Part shown: positions 18,972-26,929 of the stretch, one piece after another
Layout of the letters: the number at the start of each line of letters is the position of its first letter
Position numbering within the stretch: the stretch's first letter is position 1
Source: Oscillospiraceae bacterium
Lineage (GTDB): Bacteria > Bacillota > Clostridia > Oscillospirales > Ruminococcaceae
Direction of reading: 5' to 3'
DNA length: 58,221 bases
NCBI GenBank assembly: GCA_022800935.1
Contig: JAAWRH010000025.1
Coordinates: forward strand, 1-58,221
The notes under the pieces: model-generated
The model's input: the letters and a program-made list of their open reading frames with translations, nothing else
Database searches by the model: none
Told to the model about the DNA's origin: nothing
Made by a program: the position numbers and the translations under genes

Positions 18972-19904
18972 ATGGCAAAGAAAACCAGTTGGAAAACCAT
19001 ATTTCCCGCAATGTGCATCCCCCTCAACGACGATTACACCGTAAACGAGCCTGAGCTGCGCCGTTACGCCTCCTGGCTGGCAAGCTTTGACGAGATTGGC
19101 GGGGTTGTCACTAACGGCCATACTGGGGAAATCACCTCCCTGAGCCTGGAGCAGCGTGTCCAGGTCACACGCATTGTGGCAGATGAAATTGGAGACAAGG
19201 TGCTGGTCATCTCCGGCGTATGCTCCGAGGGGACCCTGACCGCCATCAAAGAGGCCCAGGCCGCTCAGGCCGCGGGGGCGGACGGTATCCTGCTGATGCC
19301 GCCTCACATCTGGCTGCGGTTCGGCATGACCAGGGAAGCGGTGATCAACCATTTCCGGAAGGTGGCGGAGGCCATCGACATCGGCATTATCATCCACCAG
19401 TATCCCTATATCACCAAGGCATATTACGACGCGGAGCTGATTGCGGAGCTTGCCAAGATTCCCAATGTCAAGGCGCTGAAAATCGGAACCAGGCAGGAAG
19501 CGGTTTACGAGCGGGATATCCGCCTTCTGCGGAAATCCGCTCCGGACCTCTCCATCATCACCTGCCATGACGAATATCTGGTCACGTCCATGATTGCAGG
19601 CCATGTGGATGGCGCATTGATTGGCTTTGCGGGGTGTATCCCGGAGCTGATTACCGAAGCGTGGAAGTCAATCAAGGCCGGTGATTACGCCAAAGCTCTG
19701 GAGCTGGACAAATACATCGCCCCCATGTCTGAGGCCATCTACGGGGTGGGGCAGCCCTCCGGGGAGGCTCATGCCCGCATGAAGGAAGCGCTGTACCAAA
19801 GAAAAATATTTTCCTCGCCCCTGATGCTCCAGCCGGTTATGCCGATTAAGCAGAAGGAGAAGGATCAGGTCACCGCCGCGCTGAAGGAGGCGCGCCTGCT
19901 GTAA
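18972..19904 (+). CDS. Dihydrodipicolinate synthase/KDG aldolase-family lyase
   Basis: 310-residue (beta/alpha)8 protein of the DapA/NanA/KdgA family. The pyruvate-binding GHTGE (49-53) is present. The Schiff-base Lys is probably K170 (in ALKIGT). The position of the usual catalytic Tyr (YNxP) reads H142 in HQYP, so the proton relay may differ. In this operon it is more likely an aldolase or dehydratase for 2-keto-3-deoxy sugar acids than a lysine-pathway enzyme. AAAAGGAG precedes the ATG. It is the last gene of the trio. Confidence 0.82.
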   Translation: MAKKTSWKTIFPAMCIPLNDDYTVNEPELRRYASWLASFDEIGGVVTNGHTGEITSLSLEQRVQVTRIVADEIGDKVLVISGVCSEGTLTAIKEAQAAQAAGADGILLMPPHIWLRFGMTREAVINHFRKVAEAIDIGIIIHQYPYITKAYYDAELIAELAKIPNVKALKIGTRQEAVYERDIRLLRKSAPDLSIITCHDEYLVTSMIAGHVDGALIGFAGCIPELITEAWKSIKAGDYAKALELDKYIAPMSEAIYGVGQPSGEAHARMKEALYQRKIFSSPLMLQPVMPIKQKEKDQVTAALKEARLL

Positions 19905-19923
19905 GGGGAACCTAAAGTCAGGA

Positions 19924-19961
19924 AAAACCGCATCTGCCGTAAATATGGCGGGTGCGGTTTT
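19924..19961 (+). terminator. Terminator of the catabolic trio
   Basis: A 9-bp stem (19924-19932 with 19953-19961) extends inward through an imperfect CTGCC/GGCGG pairing. The stem itself ends in a T run, about 20 nt after the stop codon. Confidence 0.65.
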
Positions 19962-19965
19962 GTCC

Positions 19966-20156
19966 TATTAGTCTATTGAGATACTGTTTCTGGCAATTCC
20001 CTCTTCATTTTATTGTCAGTATATCTGTATTTTAGAAATGTGTCAAATACATTTGGAATCAGCTACCCAAATAATCTTCTTAAAATTTGTATGGATCTTT
20101 TGAATAAGAGGCTAAGGATACGATAGTTAAAACCTTGAATTGTTGTTTCAGTTCAA
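19966..20156. other. AT-rich gene-free stretch
   Basis: About 190 nt of AT-rich DNA between the trio terminator and the promoter of the HAD gene. I see no open frame with a ribosome binding site, no strong hairpin and no repeat. Confidence 0.5.
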
Positions 20157-20185
20157 TTGATTATTCTTCCAAAATATGTTACACT
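20157..20185 (+). promoter_or_regulatory. Promoter of the HAD phosphatase gene
   Basis: TTGATT and TACACT are 17 nt apart with a TG one base before the -10. The gene starts 36 nt downstream of the -10. Confidence 0.5.
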
Positions 20186-20220
20186 GGTAAAGAACGCAGA
20201 CAACGGAAGGATGATATCAC

Positions 20221-21006
20221 ATGGTTCAACTGGAGCAGATTAAAATTTACCTGCTGGATATGGACGGCACCTTTTACCTGGGCAACCGGATTTTCGACTG
20301 GTCCTATTCGTTTTTGGATAAGCTGGCGGAGCAGAATAAGGACTTTTACTTTCTCACCAACAATTCCTCCAACAGCCGGGAACGGTATGTGGAAAAGCTG
20401 GCCCGGATGGGACTGAAGGTGACGCCGGATAAAGTGATTACCTCCGGAGAGGCGGCGACCATCCACCTGAACAGCCGCAAGCCCGGCGCAAGAGTGTACC
20501 TGGCCGGAACCCCTGCCCTGGAAAAGGAGTTTGCCGACGCGGGCTTTGTCCTCACCGACGAGCGGCCGGATTTTGTGGTCATCGGCTTCGACACCACCCT
20601 GACCTATGAAAAGCTGTGGAAGGTGTGCGACTTTGTGCGGGACGGCGTGGAGTATATCGCCACCCATCCGGACTACAACTGCCCCATTGAGGGCGGGTAC
20701 ATGCCGGATATCGGCGGTATCATTGCCTTTGTAAAGGCCTGCACCGGCAGAGAGCCGGATAAGATTATCGGCAAGCCCTATCACTATATCGTGGACGCGG
20801 TGATGGAAAAGCTGGGGGTGGACAAAAGTCAGGTCGCCATGGTGGGGGACAGGCTTTACACCGATATCGCCATGGGGGCTAACAGCGGGATTACCTCTAT
20901 CCTGGTTCTCAGCGGCGAAACGGCCTTGAAGGACCTGGAGGGCTCCAGCGTGCAGCCGGATTATATTTTTGACCATCTGGGAAAAATAGCAGAGGCGATA
21001 TCATAA
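20221..21006 (+). CDS. HAD-IIA family phosphatase (NagD-like)
   Basis: 261-residue haloacid dehalogenase-superfamily hydrolase. Motif I is DMDGT (nucleophile D13, acid D15), motif II is TNNSS, a C2-type cap follows, and motif IV is VGDRLYTDIAMG. This matches NagD/AraL-type sugar-phosphate or nucleotide phosphatases acting in the cytoplasm. GGAAGGA lies before the ATG. Substrate specificity cannot be read from the sequence. The next two genes follow in the same direction with gaps of about 40 nt. Confidence 0.9.
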   Translation: MVQLEQIKIYLLDMDGTFYLGNRIFDWSYSFLDKLAEQNKDFYFLTNNSSNSRERYVEKLARMGLKVTPDKVITSGEAATIHLNSRKPGARVYLAGTPALEKEFADAGFVLTDERPDFVVIGFDTTLTYEKLWKVCDFVRDGVEYIATHPDYNCPIEGGYMPDIGGIIAFVKACTGREPDKIIGKPYHYIVDAVMEKLGVDKSQVAMVGDRLYTDIAMGANSGITSILVLSGETALKDLEGSSVQPDYIFDHLGKIAEAIS

Positions 21007-21045
21007 ACCGTCCCGACAAATCAGACAGGAGCAGTGAGAATAAAA

Positions 21046-21579
21046 ATGAATATTGAAAAGATTGTAGTCAAAAAGACCGTGGCGGCAAAGGATTACCGGT
21101 ATGCCATTTACTTCAATGTGCTGCTGCGCAATCGCTTTATGCTCATAGGAATGGGGATACTGTCCGCCATTGCGGTGGCGGAGATTGTCTACTGCATTGC
21201 CACGGGGATCGCCAACCACCTGAACTATATGCTGCTTTCGGCGGTGCTTATCATCGGCTTTACCGCATATATCCTGTATAAAACGGAAAAGACCGCCAGA
21301 AAGGCTGTCAAAAACGCCGAAGGGATGATGGGCCAGACCCGGAGCGTTATTTTCAGCGAGGCAAACGTGGTGGCGGAGGGGCTGGAAAAGGGGGACTACA
21401 CCCCCATGGAATGGGATTCTCTCAGCAAGGCCTATGAGCTGAAAAATTATTTTATCATATTTTTCACCGCCCCCAAGACCATTGTGGTACCCAAGGAGTA
21501 CATGGACTTTGACCAGATGCGGGATTTGACCAAGTTGCTCCAGAAAAAGGCCAACGACAATTTCATCAAACGTGCCTAA
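21046..21579 (+). CDS. YcxB-like membrane protein
   Basis: 177-residue protein with two predicted membrane helices (about 28-50 and 57-77) and a C-terminal soluble domain resembling the YcxB-like domain (pattern near NYFIIFF...VPKEYM). Its function is not known. ATG 21046 has AGGAG at a rather long 14-nt spacing; a GTG 12 nt earlier is in frame but too close to that site. Confidence 0.7.
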   Translation: MNIEKIVVKKTVAAKDYRYAIYFNVLLRNRFMLIGMGILSAIAVAEIVYCIATGIANHLNYMLLSAVLIIGFTAYILYKTEKTARKAVKNAEGMMGQTRSVIFSEANVVAEGLEKGDYTPMEWDSLSKAYELKNYFIIFFTAPKTIVVPKEYMDFDQMRDLTKLLQKKANDNFIKRA

Positions 21580-21618
21580 CAGATGCGGCACATGTCAAAG
21601 GATAAAAGGTGATAGAAG

Positions 21619-22470
21619 ATGAAAAAGCAAACGGCGGTTTTCCTGGGGGCCCTCTCCGCCCTGACCGCGGCAGGAGGGTATCTGTATCACTATGAAAACA
21701 ACTGTCTGCAAATTACGCGCTATGAGATGAAAGCAGACATGGAACGCCCCCTAAAGCTTGTCCACCTTTCGGACCTTCACGGCAAAAAATTCGGCAAGAG
21801 CCAACAGAAGCTCATCGGTGGGGTGATGTCCTGCGGCCCGGACCTAATCGCCGTGACCGGGGACATGGTCAACGGAAGAAATGCGGACCAAAGGGAGCTG
21901 GAGGAAACAGCACAGCTCCTTTCCGCCCTCAACGATTACGCGCCGGTCCTGTATGTGGCCGGGAACCACGAGCATCATCTGGGAAAAAGGGGATTCGCGG
22001 CCTTCCGGAAAGTCCTTTCAGACCACCGGATTATTGTCCTGTCCAATGAGATGGTGTCCATCCGGGCGGGGGGACAGAATGTCACCGTTCTGGGGATGGA
22101 CGAGATGGAGGGCGCCGTTGACCGGCAGACCCTCCAAACCCTCATGGGGGATTTTGAGGTGCAGGAGGGCTTCCGTCTGCTGCTCTGCCACTATCCGGCG
22201 CGGTTTGCCCTGGACGGGGAGGATTCCTATCAGAACTTCTGCTTTGACCTGATGCTGGCGGGGCACTCCCACGGGGGGCAGATCGTTCTGCCGGGAATCG
22301 GCGGGCTGTATTCGCCGGACCAGGGGCTTTTTCCAAAGTACTACAAGGGAATGTACGGAGATATGCCCAAGCTGATTGTCAGCGGGGGACTGGGGCCCAG
22401 CTTTTTCCCGGTTCGGCTGTTTAACCGTCCGGAGGTTGTCTGCGTCACAGTATCGCCCAACCAGGAATAG
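21619..22470 (+). CDS. Membrane-anchored metallophosphoesterase (YkuE/YaeI type)
   Basis: 283-residue calcineurin-like phosphoesterase. A single N-terminal hydrophobic segment (about 6-24) is followed by all metal motifs: SDLHG, TGDMVNG, AGNHEHH, a late H and GHSHGGQ. YkuE-like members sit at the membrane; some act on lipid or cell-wall phosphates. The order HAD phosphatase, YcxB-like protein and this enzyme could be one transcript but no functional link is evident. Confidence 0.9.
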   Translation: MKKQTAVFLGALSALTAAGGYLYHYENNCLQITRYEMKADMERPLKLVHLSDLHGKKFGKSQQKLIGGVMSCGPDLIAVTGDMVNGRNADQRELEETAQLLSALNDYAPVLYVAGNHEHHLGKRGFAAFRKVLSDHRIIVLSNEMVSIRAGGQNVTVLGMDEMEGAVDRQTLQTLMGDFEVQEGFRLLLCHYPARFALDGEDSYQNFCFDLMLAGHSHGGQIVLPGIGGLYSPDQGLFPKYYKGMYGDMPKLIVSGGLGPSFFPVRLFNRPEVVCVTVSPNQE

Positions 22471-22512
22471 CCGTCCCGGCCTTTTGCGGCAGGGGTTGGA
22501 TTGTTAAAACGA

Positions 22513-22552
22513 GGGGGCCTGCGTCCGGTATACCGGGCGCAGGCCCCCTTTT
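22513..22552. terminator. Bidirectional terminator
   Basis: A perfect 11-bp GC-rich stem (22513-22523 with 22538-22548) is capped by an inner CCGG/CCGG palindrome and followed by TTTT on the plus side. It separates the phosphoesterase gene from the convergent SDR gene and can serve both. Confidence 0.85.
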
Positions 22553-22576
22553 CAGGGAAAAATAGTGCGGAGTGGA

Positions 22577-23335
22577 TTACAGAGAACCGCCCTTATCCGC
22601 TACAATTACCTGACCGGTCACAGTAGCGGAAAGGCTGCAAGCCAGCATCAAAGCCACGTTTGCCACCTCTTCCGGCTCGGAGGAGGTGATATTGCCGTCG
22701 GTATGGGCTCCGATGGCCTGCATCACTGACATGTCTATCTTGGAATAGTCCATGCCGCTGGTCATAGGGGTGTTGATACCGCCGGGGCAGACCGCGTTGC
22801 AGCGGATTCCCTGGGAAGCATAGCAAAGGGCAATCTGCTTGGTCACGCCGAGGATTGCCGCCTTGGAGGCGGAATAAGTTACACCTGCTGTGCCCTTGGA
22901 ACCGCCGATGGAGTTGATATTTACAATCGAGGCCCCTGCGGTCATATGGGGGATGACAGCACGAATGCAGTTCATGGTTCCCATTGTGTTGATATTGAGC
23001 ATCCGCAGCAGCTCACCGTCATCATAGGAGACTATTCCAGCAAAGGAGCTGTCCAGCACGCCTGCGTTGTTTACCAGGATATCGATCTTACCAAAGGCGG
23101 CAATGGTCTTTTCCACCAGCGCCTCTACGCTGGCTTTATCGGAAATGTCGGTGGGAACGCAGAGAACCTCTCCGTTTTCCGCCCGGATTTCGGCGGCAAC
23201 AGCCTCCAGCGGTTCCGCGCGGCGGGCGCAGATGACGACCTTAGCGCCCTCGCTGGCAAACAGCTTGGCGGCAGCCGCGCCCACGCCGGAGTTGGCTCCG
23301 GTAATGATAGCTACTTTGTCCTTGAGAAGAATCAT
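22577..23335 (-). CDS. Short-chain dehydrogenase/reductase
   Basis: 252-residue classical SDR: cofactor motif TGANSGVG (12-19), NNAG (89-92) and the catalytic S142, Y154 and K158. The arrangement fits NAD(P)-dependent oxidation or reduction of an alcohol/ketone in the cytoplasm; the substrate is not predictable. It has its own promoter (23390-23418) and is a single-gene unit. AAAGGAAG lies 6 nt before the ATG. Confidence 0.92.
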   Translation of the reverse strand: MILLKDKVAIITGANSGVGAAAAKLFASEGAKVVICARRAEPLEAVAAEIRAENGEVLCVPTDISDKASVEALVEKTIAAFGKIDILVNNAGVLDSSFAGIVSYDDGELLRMLNINTMGTMNCIRAVIPHMTAGASIVNINSIGGSKGTAGVTYSASKAAILGVTKQIALCYASQGIRCNAVCPGGINTPMTSGMDYSKIDMSVMQAIGAHTDGNITSSEPEEVANVALMLACSLSATVTGQVIVADKGGSL

Positions 23336-23389
23336 TAGACGACTTCCTTTCTTTTTTATATTATTTTGCTGTAATGGAATGTTAAATAA

Positions 23390-23418
23390 AGTATAGCAGG
23401 ATTGATAAAATCTGTCAA
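23390..23418 (-). promoter_or_regulatory. Promoter of the SDR gene
   Basis: A near-consensus TTGACA and TATACT separated by 17 nt on the minus strand, 55 nt before the start codon. Confidence 0.75.
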
Positions 23419-23427
23419 CCGCTTGTT

Positions 23428-24423
23428 TCAGTATTCTTCATATTCTGCCATCCGTCGCTTCTCCCGCCGGTAGAGCTGGTATGCCCCATAGCCGATGACA
23501 TACAATCCCCCTACCAGCAGCATGATGGTGTACCGGAGGCGGTTGTGGGCCACATAGCTTTCCGCCGTGTACTTTGGCTCCACCGTGATATAGGTGTTGG
23601 TGTCCTTAATGGAGAGCACCCGGCGCTGGGTGGTTTTTCCTTCTCTAATCCACTGCTTTCCGATGTATTCAGAGGAGGTTTCCTCCTTCCACTGATAGCC
23701 GCTTTTTTCGGTGGTTTTATAGGTGACAATGTAAACCGTCTGGGTGGTGGTTCTTGTGCGGTTGTTTCCCGCATAGGTGCGGACCTGCTTCTGGGTGGGG
23801 TGAACGGTGCTGGCCTTAAAGGTGTATATTCCCTTGTCCTCATATGCCTCGGCAGGGCGCTCCTGCATGGTAAAGTAAAAGGAGTAGCCCATCAACAGTA
23901 CCGACAGGCCGCACAAGCAGATTCCGGCGGTTTTCAGCCAGTCCGACAGCTTTTCGTTTTTTCCCTTTCCCTTTTTGGCGGGAGTGTCAGAAGGGGAGGA
24001 TAGCTCCGCCATAGACTGGCGCACCACCTCCCTGTCCCGGCCTTCTCCCCATTTCCGCAGCCGGCGGAAGATCAGCCACAGGATTCCCGTAATGACCCAG
24101 ACAATGGCAAACATAAATATCCGGACAAACAGGATAAAGAATACTCCGGTAAGGTTTTGAAGCATTTCAGGGGAAAGCAGGAACAGCCCCGTCCAGCCGA
24201 CTGCCTCCCCCAGCAGATTCATGCAGAACCACAGCGGTACCCGGCTCAGCCGGAGATGCCGGTAAAACAGACTCCCCAAAAATAAAAAGGTGACCGCGGA
24301 CAAAACCGGGTTTACATAAAACAGAAAGGTGTTCCGGAAGCCGCCTAACAGCAGAATCCAGCCCAGTATGAAGTAGAAACCGTTCAGCAGGGATGCGCCG
24401 GCAACCGCAAAAAATTTTTTCAT
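23428..24423 (-). CDS. Membrane protein, long paralogue with an inserted extracytoplasmic domain
   Basis: 331 aa, family unknown to me. Four predicted helices in the first 120 residues are followed by a charged cytoplasmic linker, a helix near 165, a segment of about 90 residues rich in Thr/Tyr/Lys, and a last helix with an RREKRRMAEYEE tail. The product of the upstream gene aligns along both membrane parts but lacks the 90-residue segment. ATG 24423 overlaps the stop codon of that gene (ATGA), so the two are translationally coupled. Topology suggests the inserted segment faces outward. Confidence 0.75.
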   Translation of the reverse strand: MKKFFAVAGASLLNGFYFILGWILLLGGFRNTFLFYVNPVLSAVTFLFLGSLFYRHLRLSRVPLWFCMNLLGEAVGWTGLFLLSPEMLQNLTGVFFILFVRIFMFAIVWVITGILWLIFRRLRKWGEGRDREVVRQSMAELSSPSDTPAKKGKGKNEKLSDWLKTAGICLCGLSVLLMGYSFYFTMQERPAEAYEDKGIYTFKASTVHPTQKQVRTYAGNNRTRTTTQTVYIVTYKTTEKSGYQWKEETSSEYIGKQWIREGKTTQRRVLSIKDTNTYITVEPKYTAESYVAHNRLRYTIMLLVGGLYVIGYGAYQLYRREKRRMAEYEEY

Positions 24424-25043
24424 TCGGCCTTTCTCCATTCACTGTGTTCTTCCAGGGCGATTCTCCTCTTTTCCCTGCCGTGCAGCTGGAACGCCACATA
24501 GACGGCCAGGTACAAACCCGATACCAGCAGTAGAGTGGTCCCCATTCCTGCACCGGCGGGAAGCTGCTGCAAATGGTAAGAAAAGCCGAGAGCCCCAACC
24601 GACAGAAGGCACAAAAGCATTCCCGCGCCCCTTAAAAGCAGCCTTGGGCAGTTTACTCCCTGCTCCTTCAGTTTATGTAAGAGGAGCGACGCCGCCCATA
24701 TCGCAACCCAGATAACCGCAAACACAGCGAACCGGGTCAGCACGACCCGCATAAATCCCAAAAGGTTTTTGATCATCTCAGGGGTTCTTTCCGTCAAATA
24801 AGAAAGCCCGACCCAGCCCATATATTCCCCCATGATGTTCATGGTCAGCCACAGGCCCGTCCGGTCCAGCCTTATGAGCCTGTAAAAGAGCCGGCTCAGA
24901 AACAGAAAGGTGGCCGCCGACAGAACAGGAGCGATATAGAACAGGAACACACTGCTGTATCCGCTGAGTATCAGATGCCATCCAAAGACAAAGAAGGACG
25001 CGTTCAACAACGTGCAGAAAACCAGAGCGCAGAATTTTTTCAC
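24420..25043 (-). CDS. Membrane protein, short paralogue
   Basis: 207 aa with about six predicted membrane helices and a positively charged tail. It is clearly paralogous to the next gene product: both open with KKF, share FLFY..PVLSA.TFLFL..LFYR and end in an REKRR tail. The GTG start at 25043 follows GGAG; longer in-frame starts have no site and would run into the promoter at 25078. Function unknown. Confidence 0.75.
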   Translation of the reverse strand: MKKFCALVFCTLLNASFFVFGWHLILSGYSSVFLFYIAPVLSAATFLFLSRLFYRLIRLDRTGLWLTMNIMGEYMGWVGLSYLTERTPEMIKNLLGFMRVVLTRFAVFAVIWVAIWAASLLLHKLKEQGVNCPRLLLRGAGMLLCLLSVGALGFSYHLQQLPAGAGMGTTLLLVSGLYLAVYVAFQLHGREKRRIALEEHSEWRKAE

Positions 25044-25077
25044 AGGTCTCACTCCATTCACGATATATTCTATAACC

Positions 25078-25106
25078 ATTATAACAAATTGAGGAAAATT
25101 TGACAA
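25078..25106 (-). promoter_or_regulatory. Promoter of the tandem membrane protein pair
   Basis: TTGTCA and TATAAT are 17 nt apart on the minus strand with a TG before the -10, 35 nt upstream of the GTG start. Confidence 0.7.
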
Positions 25107-25136
25107 GGATTAAAAACGAAAATCTTTTGTTCTTTT

Positions 25137-25574
25137 CTATATGGGACGATACAGCAAAACCGAATCGATTTCGGTAAATCCGTTTTTCAGGTAAAACCGG
25201 TGGGATGGAAACCCCCTCTGGGTCCCCAAAAGAACCGAATCACAGCCCTCCTTTTTCGCCTCCTCTAAAATCCCCTTCATAAACAGGGTACCATAACCCA
25301 TCCTCTGCTTTTCGGCTGAGACGCAGAAGTCCTCAATCCTGAAATAGGGAGCGTCTATACTGGGGACGACCAGAATCAGGGCCACCCCCATAATCTCCCC
25401 ATTTTCCTCCGCCGCAAGGCATTTTCTCCCATCCTGGCCGCAGAATCCGGCAAGATAGGCCTCTATCTTTCCCTTTTCATACACTTCCTTCCACGGTTCC
25501 CCGCCATAGGCGGACAGGTAGACACCGGCACATGCGGACAATTCCCCTTTGGAGGGCTCCATCAATCTAAACAT
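25137..25574 (-). CDS. GNAT-family N-acetyltransferase
   Basis: 145-residue acetyltransferase of the Gcn5 fold, with the acetyl-CoA loop at KQRMGYGTLF (about 91-100) and a preceding beta-strand DFCVS. Acceptor unknown; such stand-alone enzymes modify amines of small molecules or proteins. GGGGGAAAG lies just before the ATG. Confidence 0.88.
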   Translation of the reverse strand: MFRLMEPSKGELSACAGVYLSAYGGEPWKEVYEKGKIEAYLAGFCGQDGRKCLAAEENGEIMGVALILVVPSIDAPYFRIEDFCVSAEKQRMGYGTLFMKGILEEAKKEGCDSVLLGTQRGFPSHRFYLKNGFTEIDSVLLYRPI

Positions 25575-25599
25575 AGCTTTCCCCCATAAAAGGACGACA

Positions 25600-25625
25600 G
25601 GAGCGCTCCTTTTAGAAGACGCTCC
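25600..25625 (-). terminator. Weak hairpin after the M20 amidohydrolase gene
   Basis: A 6-bp GC stem (25600-25605 with 25620-25625) is followed on the minus strand by a broken T-rich run. It is the only candidate terminator between the amidohydrolase and GNAT genes. Confidence 0.35.
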
Positions 25626-25658
25626 CCAGTCCTATATCATATTTTTATGACTTTCGGT

Positions 25659-26840
25659 TTACTTGTTTTCCATAGCCGCTTTGAACTCATCCTTTACCTG
25701 CTGAAGCAGCTCCGGTTTTGTCGCCAGCTGGTAGGCGGTCATGGCAAAGGCGCGGACATTTAAAATCATCTGGTCGTTGGCGTAACCGGTGAGGGTGCAG
25801 GCCGCGAAATCCCTGGTGTGCCCCGGAACCTTTCCGTGGTCGCTGATGGAGAAGTAGGGCTGAATCATGGGGCATTTCTGGCTGACGTTCCCCGCGTCGG
25901 AGGAGCCCTTGGAGGGCCGTGCCTCTCCCACCTCCGGGACCCCTGCCTGGAGCAGGTTTTCGGTGAATAGGTCGGAAAGGGTTTCGTTGGTAATCATGTT
26001 GTCGTAGCAGGCTTCAAAGTTGGTAATCTTCACCGTGGCCCCGTTGGAGAGGGCGGCAGCCTCGGCGCAGGCCTTCACCTGGTTTACCAGCTTTTCCAGG
26101 TAGCTCTTTTTATCGGCCCGGACATAGAACTCGGCCATGGTGTAATCCGGCACTACGTTTGCCGCCTCTCCGCCCTTTTTGATGACCCCGTGGACCCTGG
26201 CGTCGGGCTGGAAGTGCTCCCGCAGGGCGCTGATGTTGTTGAACAGGGAGATACAGGCGTGAAGGGCGTTGATCCCCTCCTCCGGGCAGGCGGCGGCGTG
26301 GGCGGTCCTGCCAAAGAATTCAAACCGCAGCGGCACAATCCCCAGGGAGGGGCCGCTTCTGTAGTAGCAGTCGCTGGGGTGGGTCATCAGGGCCGCATCC
26401 ACCTTGTCAAAGGCTCCGCCGTCGGCAAGGGCGGCCTTGCTGCCGTCGGTTTCCTCGGCGGGGGTGCCGTATACCTCAACCGTTCCGCCAATGTTTTCCA
26501 GAATCTTTGCGGAGACAATGCCTGCCCCAACGCTGGTGGCCCCCAGGATATTGTGGCCGCAGCCGTGGCCGATGCCCGGCAATGCATCGTATTCCGCCAA
26601 AAAGGCGATGGTAGGGCCGGGTTTTCCGGTTTTTTTGACCGCTTTAAAGGCGGTTTCAATGCCCATAAACCCCTTTTCCACGGCAAAGCCGTACTTCTCC
26701 AGCAGGGCGCAGTGCTGGCCGGAGGCGAAGACCTCCTCCTTGCCCAGCTCCGGGTGGTCAAAAATCGCCTTGCTGACCGCGGTCAGCTCCGGCCTCAGGG
26801 CTTCGGCGGCTTGCTGGACAGATGAAAAAATCTCAGACAT
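25659..26840 (-). CDS. M20D-family amidohydrolase under lysine-riboswitch control
   Basis: 393-residue zinc amidohydrolase of the family that includes AbgB, indole-acetyl-amino-acid hydrolases and N-acetyl-diaminopimelate deacetylase. Metal motifs are visible: HPELGKEE, GHGCGHN and AEETDGSK, plus the dimerisation domain around TAHAAACPEEG. It removes an acyl or aryl group from an amino acid or small peptide. Co-transcription with the lysine-regulated transporter suggests a lysine or diaminopimelate conjugate, which is inference. ATG 26840 has AAAGGAG; about 60 further in-frame codons upstream have no start signal. Confidence 0.87.
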   Translation of the reverse strand: MSEIFSSVQQAAEALRPELTAVSKAIFDHPELGKEEVFASGQHCALLEKYGFAVEKGFMGIETAFKAVKKTGKPGPTIAFLAEYDALPGIGHGCGHNILGATSVGAGIVSAKILENIGGTVEVYGTPAEETDGSKAALADGGAFDKVDAALMTHPSDCYYRSGPSLGIVPLRFEFFGRTAHAAACPEEGINALHACISLFNNISALREHFQPDARVHGVIKKGGEAANVVPDYTMAEFYVRADKKSYLEKLVNQVKACAEAAALSNGATVKITNFEACYDNMITNETLSDLFTENLLQAGVPEVGEARPSKGSSDAGNVSQKCPMIQPYFSISDHGKVPGHTRDFAACTLTGYANDQMILNVRAFAMTAYQLATKPELLQQVKDEFKAAMENK

Positions 26841-26874
26841 ATCTGTGACACTCCTTTTTACTGTTTTAGGCAAA

Positions 26875-26903
26875 GGCGGCCTTTCCGGTTGGGAAAGGCC
26901 GCC
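26875..26903 (-). terminator. Intercistronic hairpin between transporter and amidohydrolase
   Basis: A perfect 12-bp stem (26875-26886 with 26892-26903) with a 5-nt loop and only a short T run on the minus strand. It probably lowers, rather than stops, transcription into the amidohydrolase gene. Confidence 0.55.
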
Positions 26904-26929
26904 AACATTTGTTGAAGGACTTGTATGGT

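Noticed and set aside
24420-25043. Start of the short membrane paralogue 63 nt further upstream
   Set aside because: The longer frame has no ribosome binding site and would include the -10 and -35 boxes; the GTG has GGAG at good spacing and aligns with the paralogue start.
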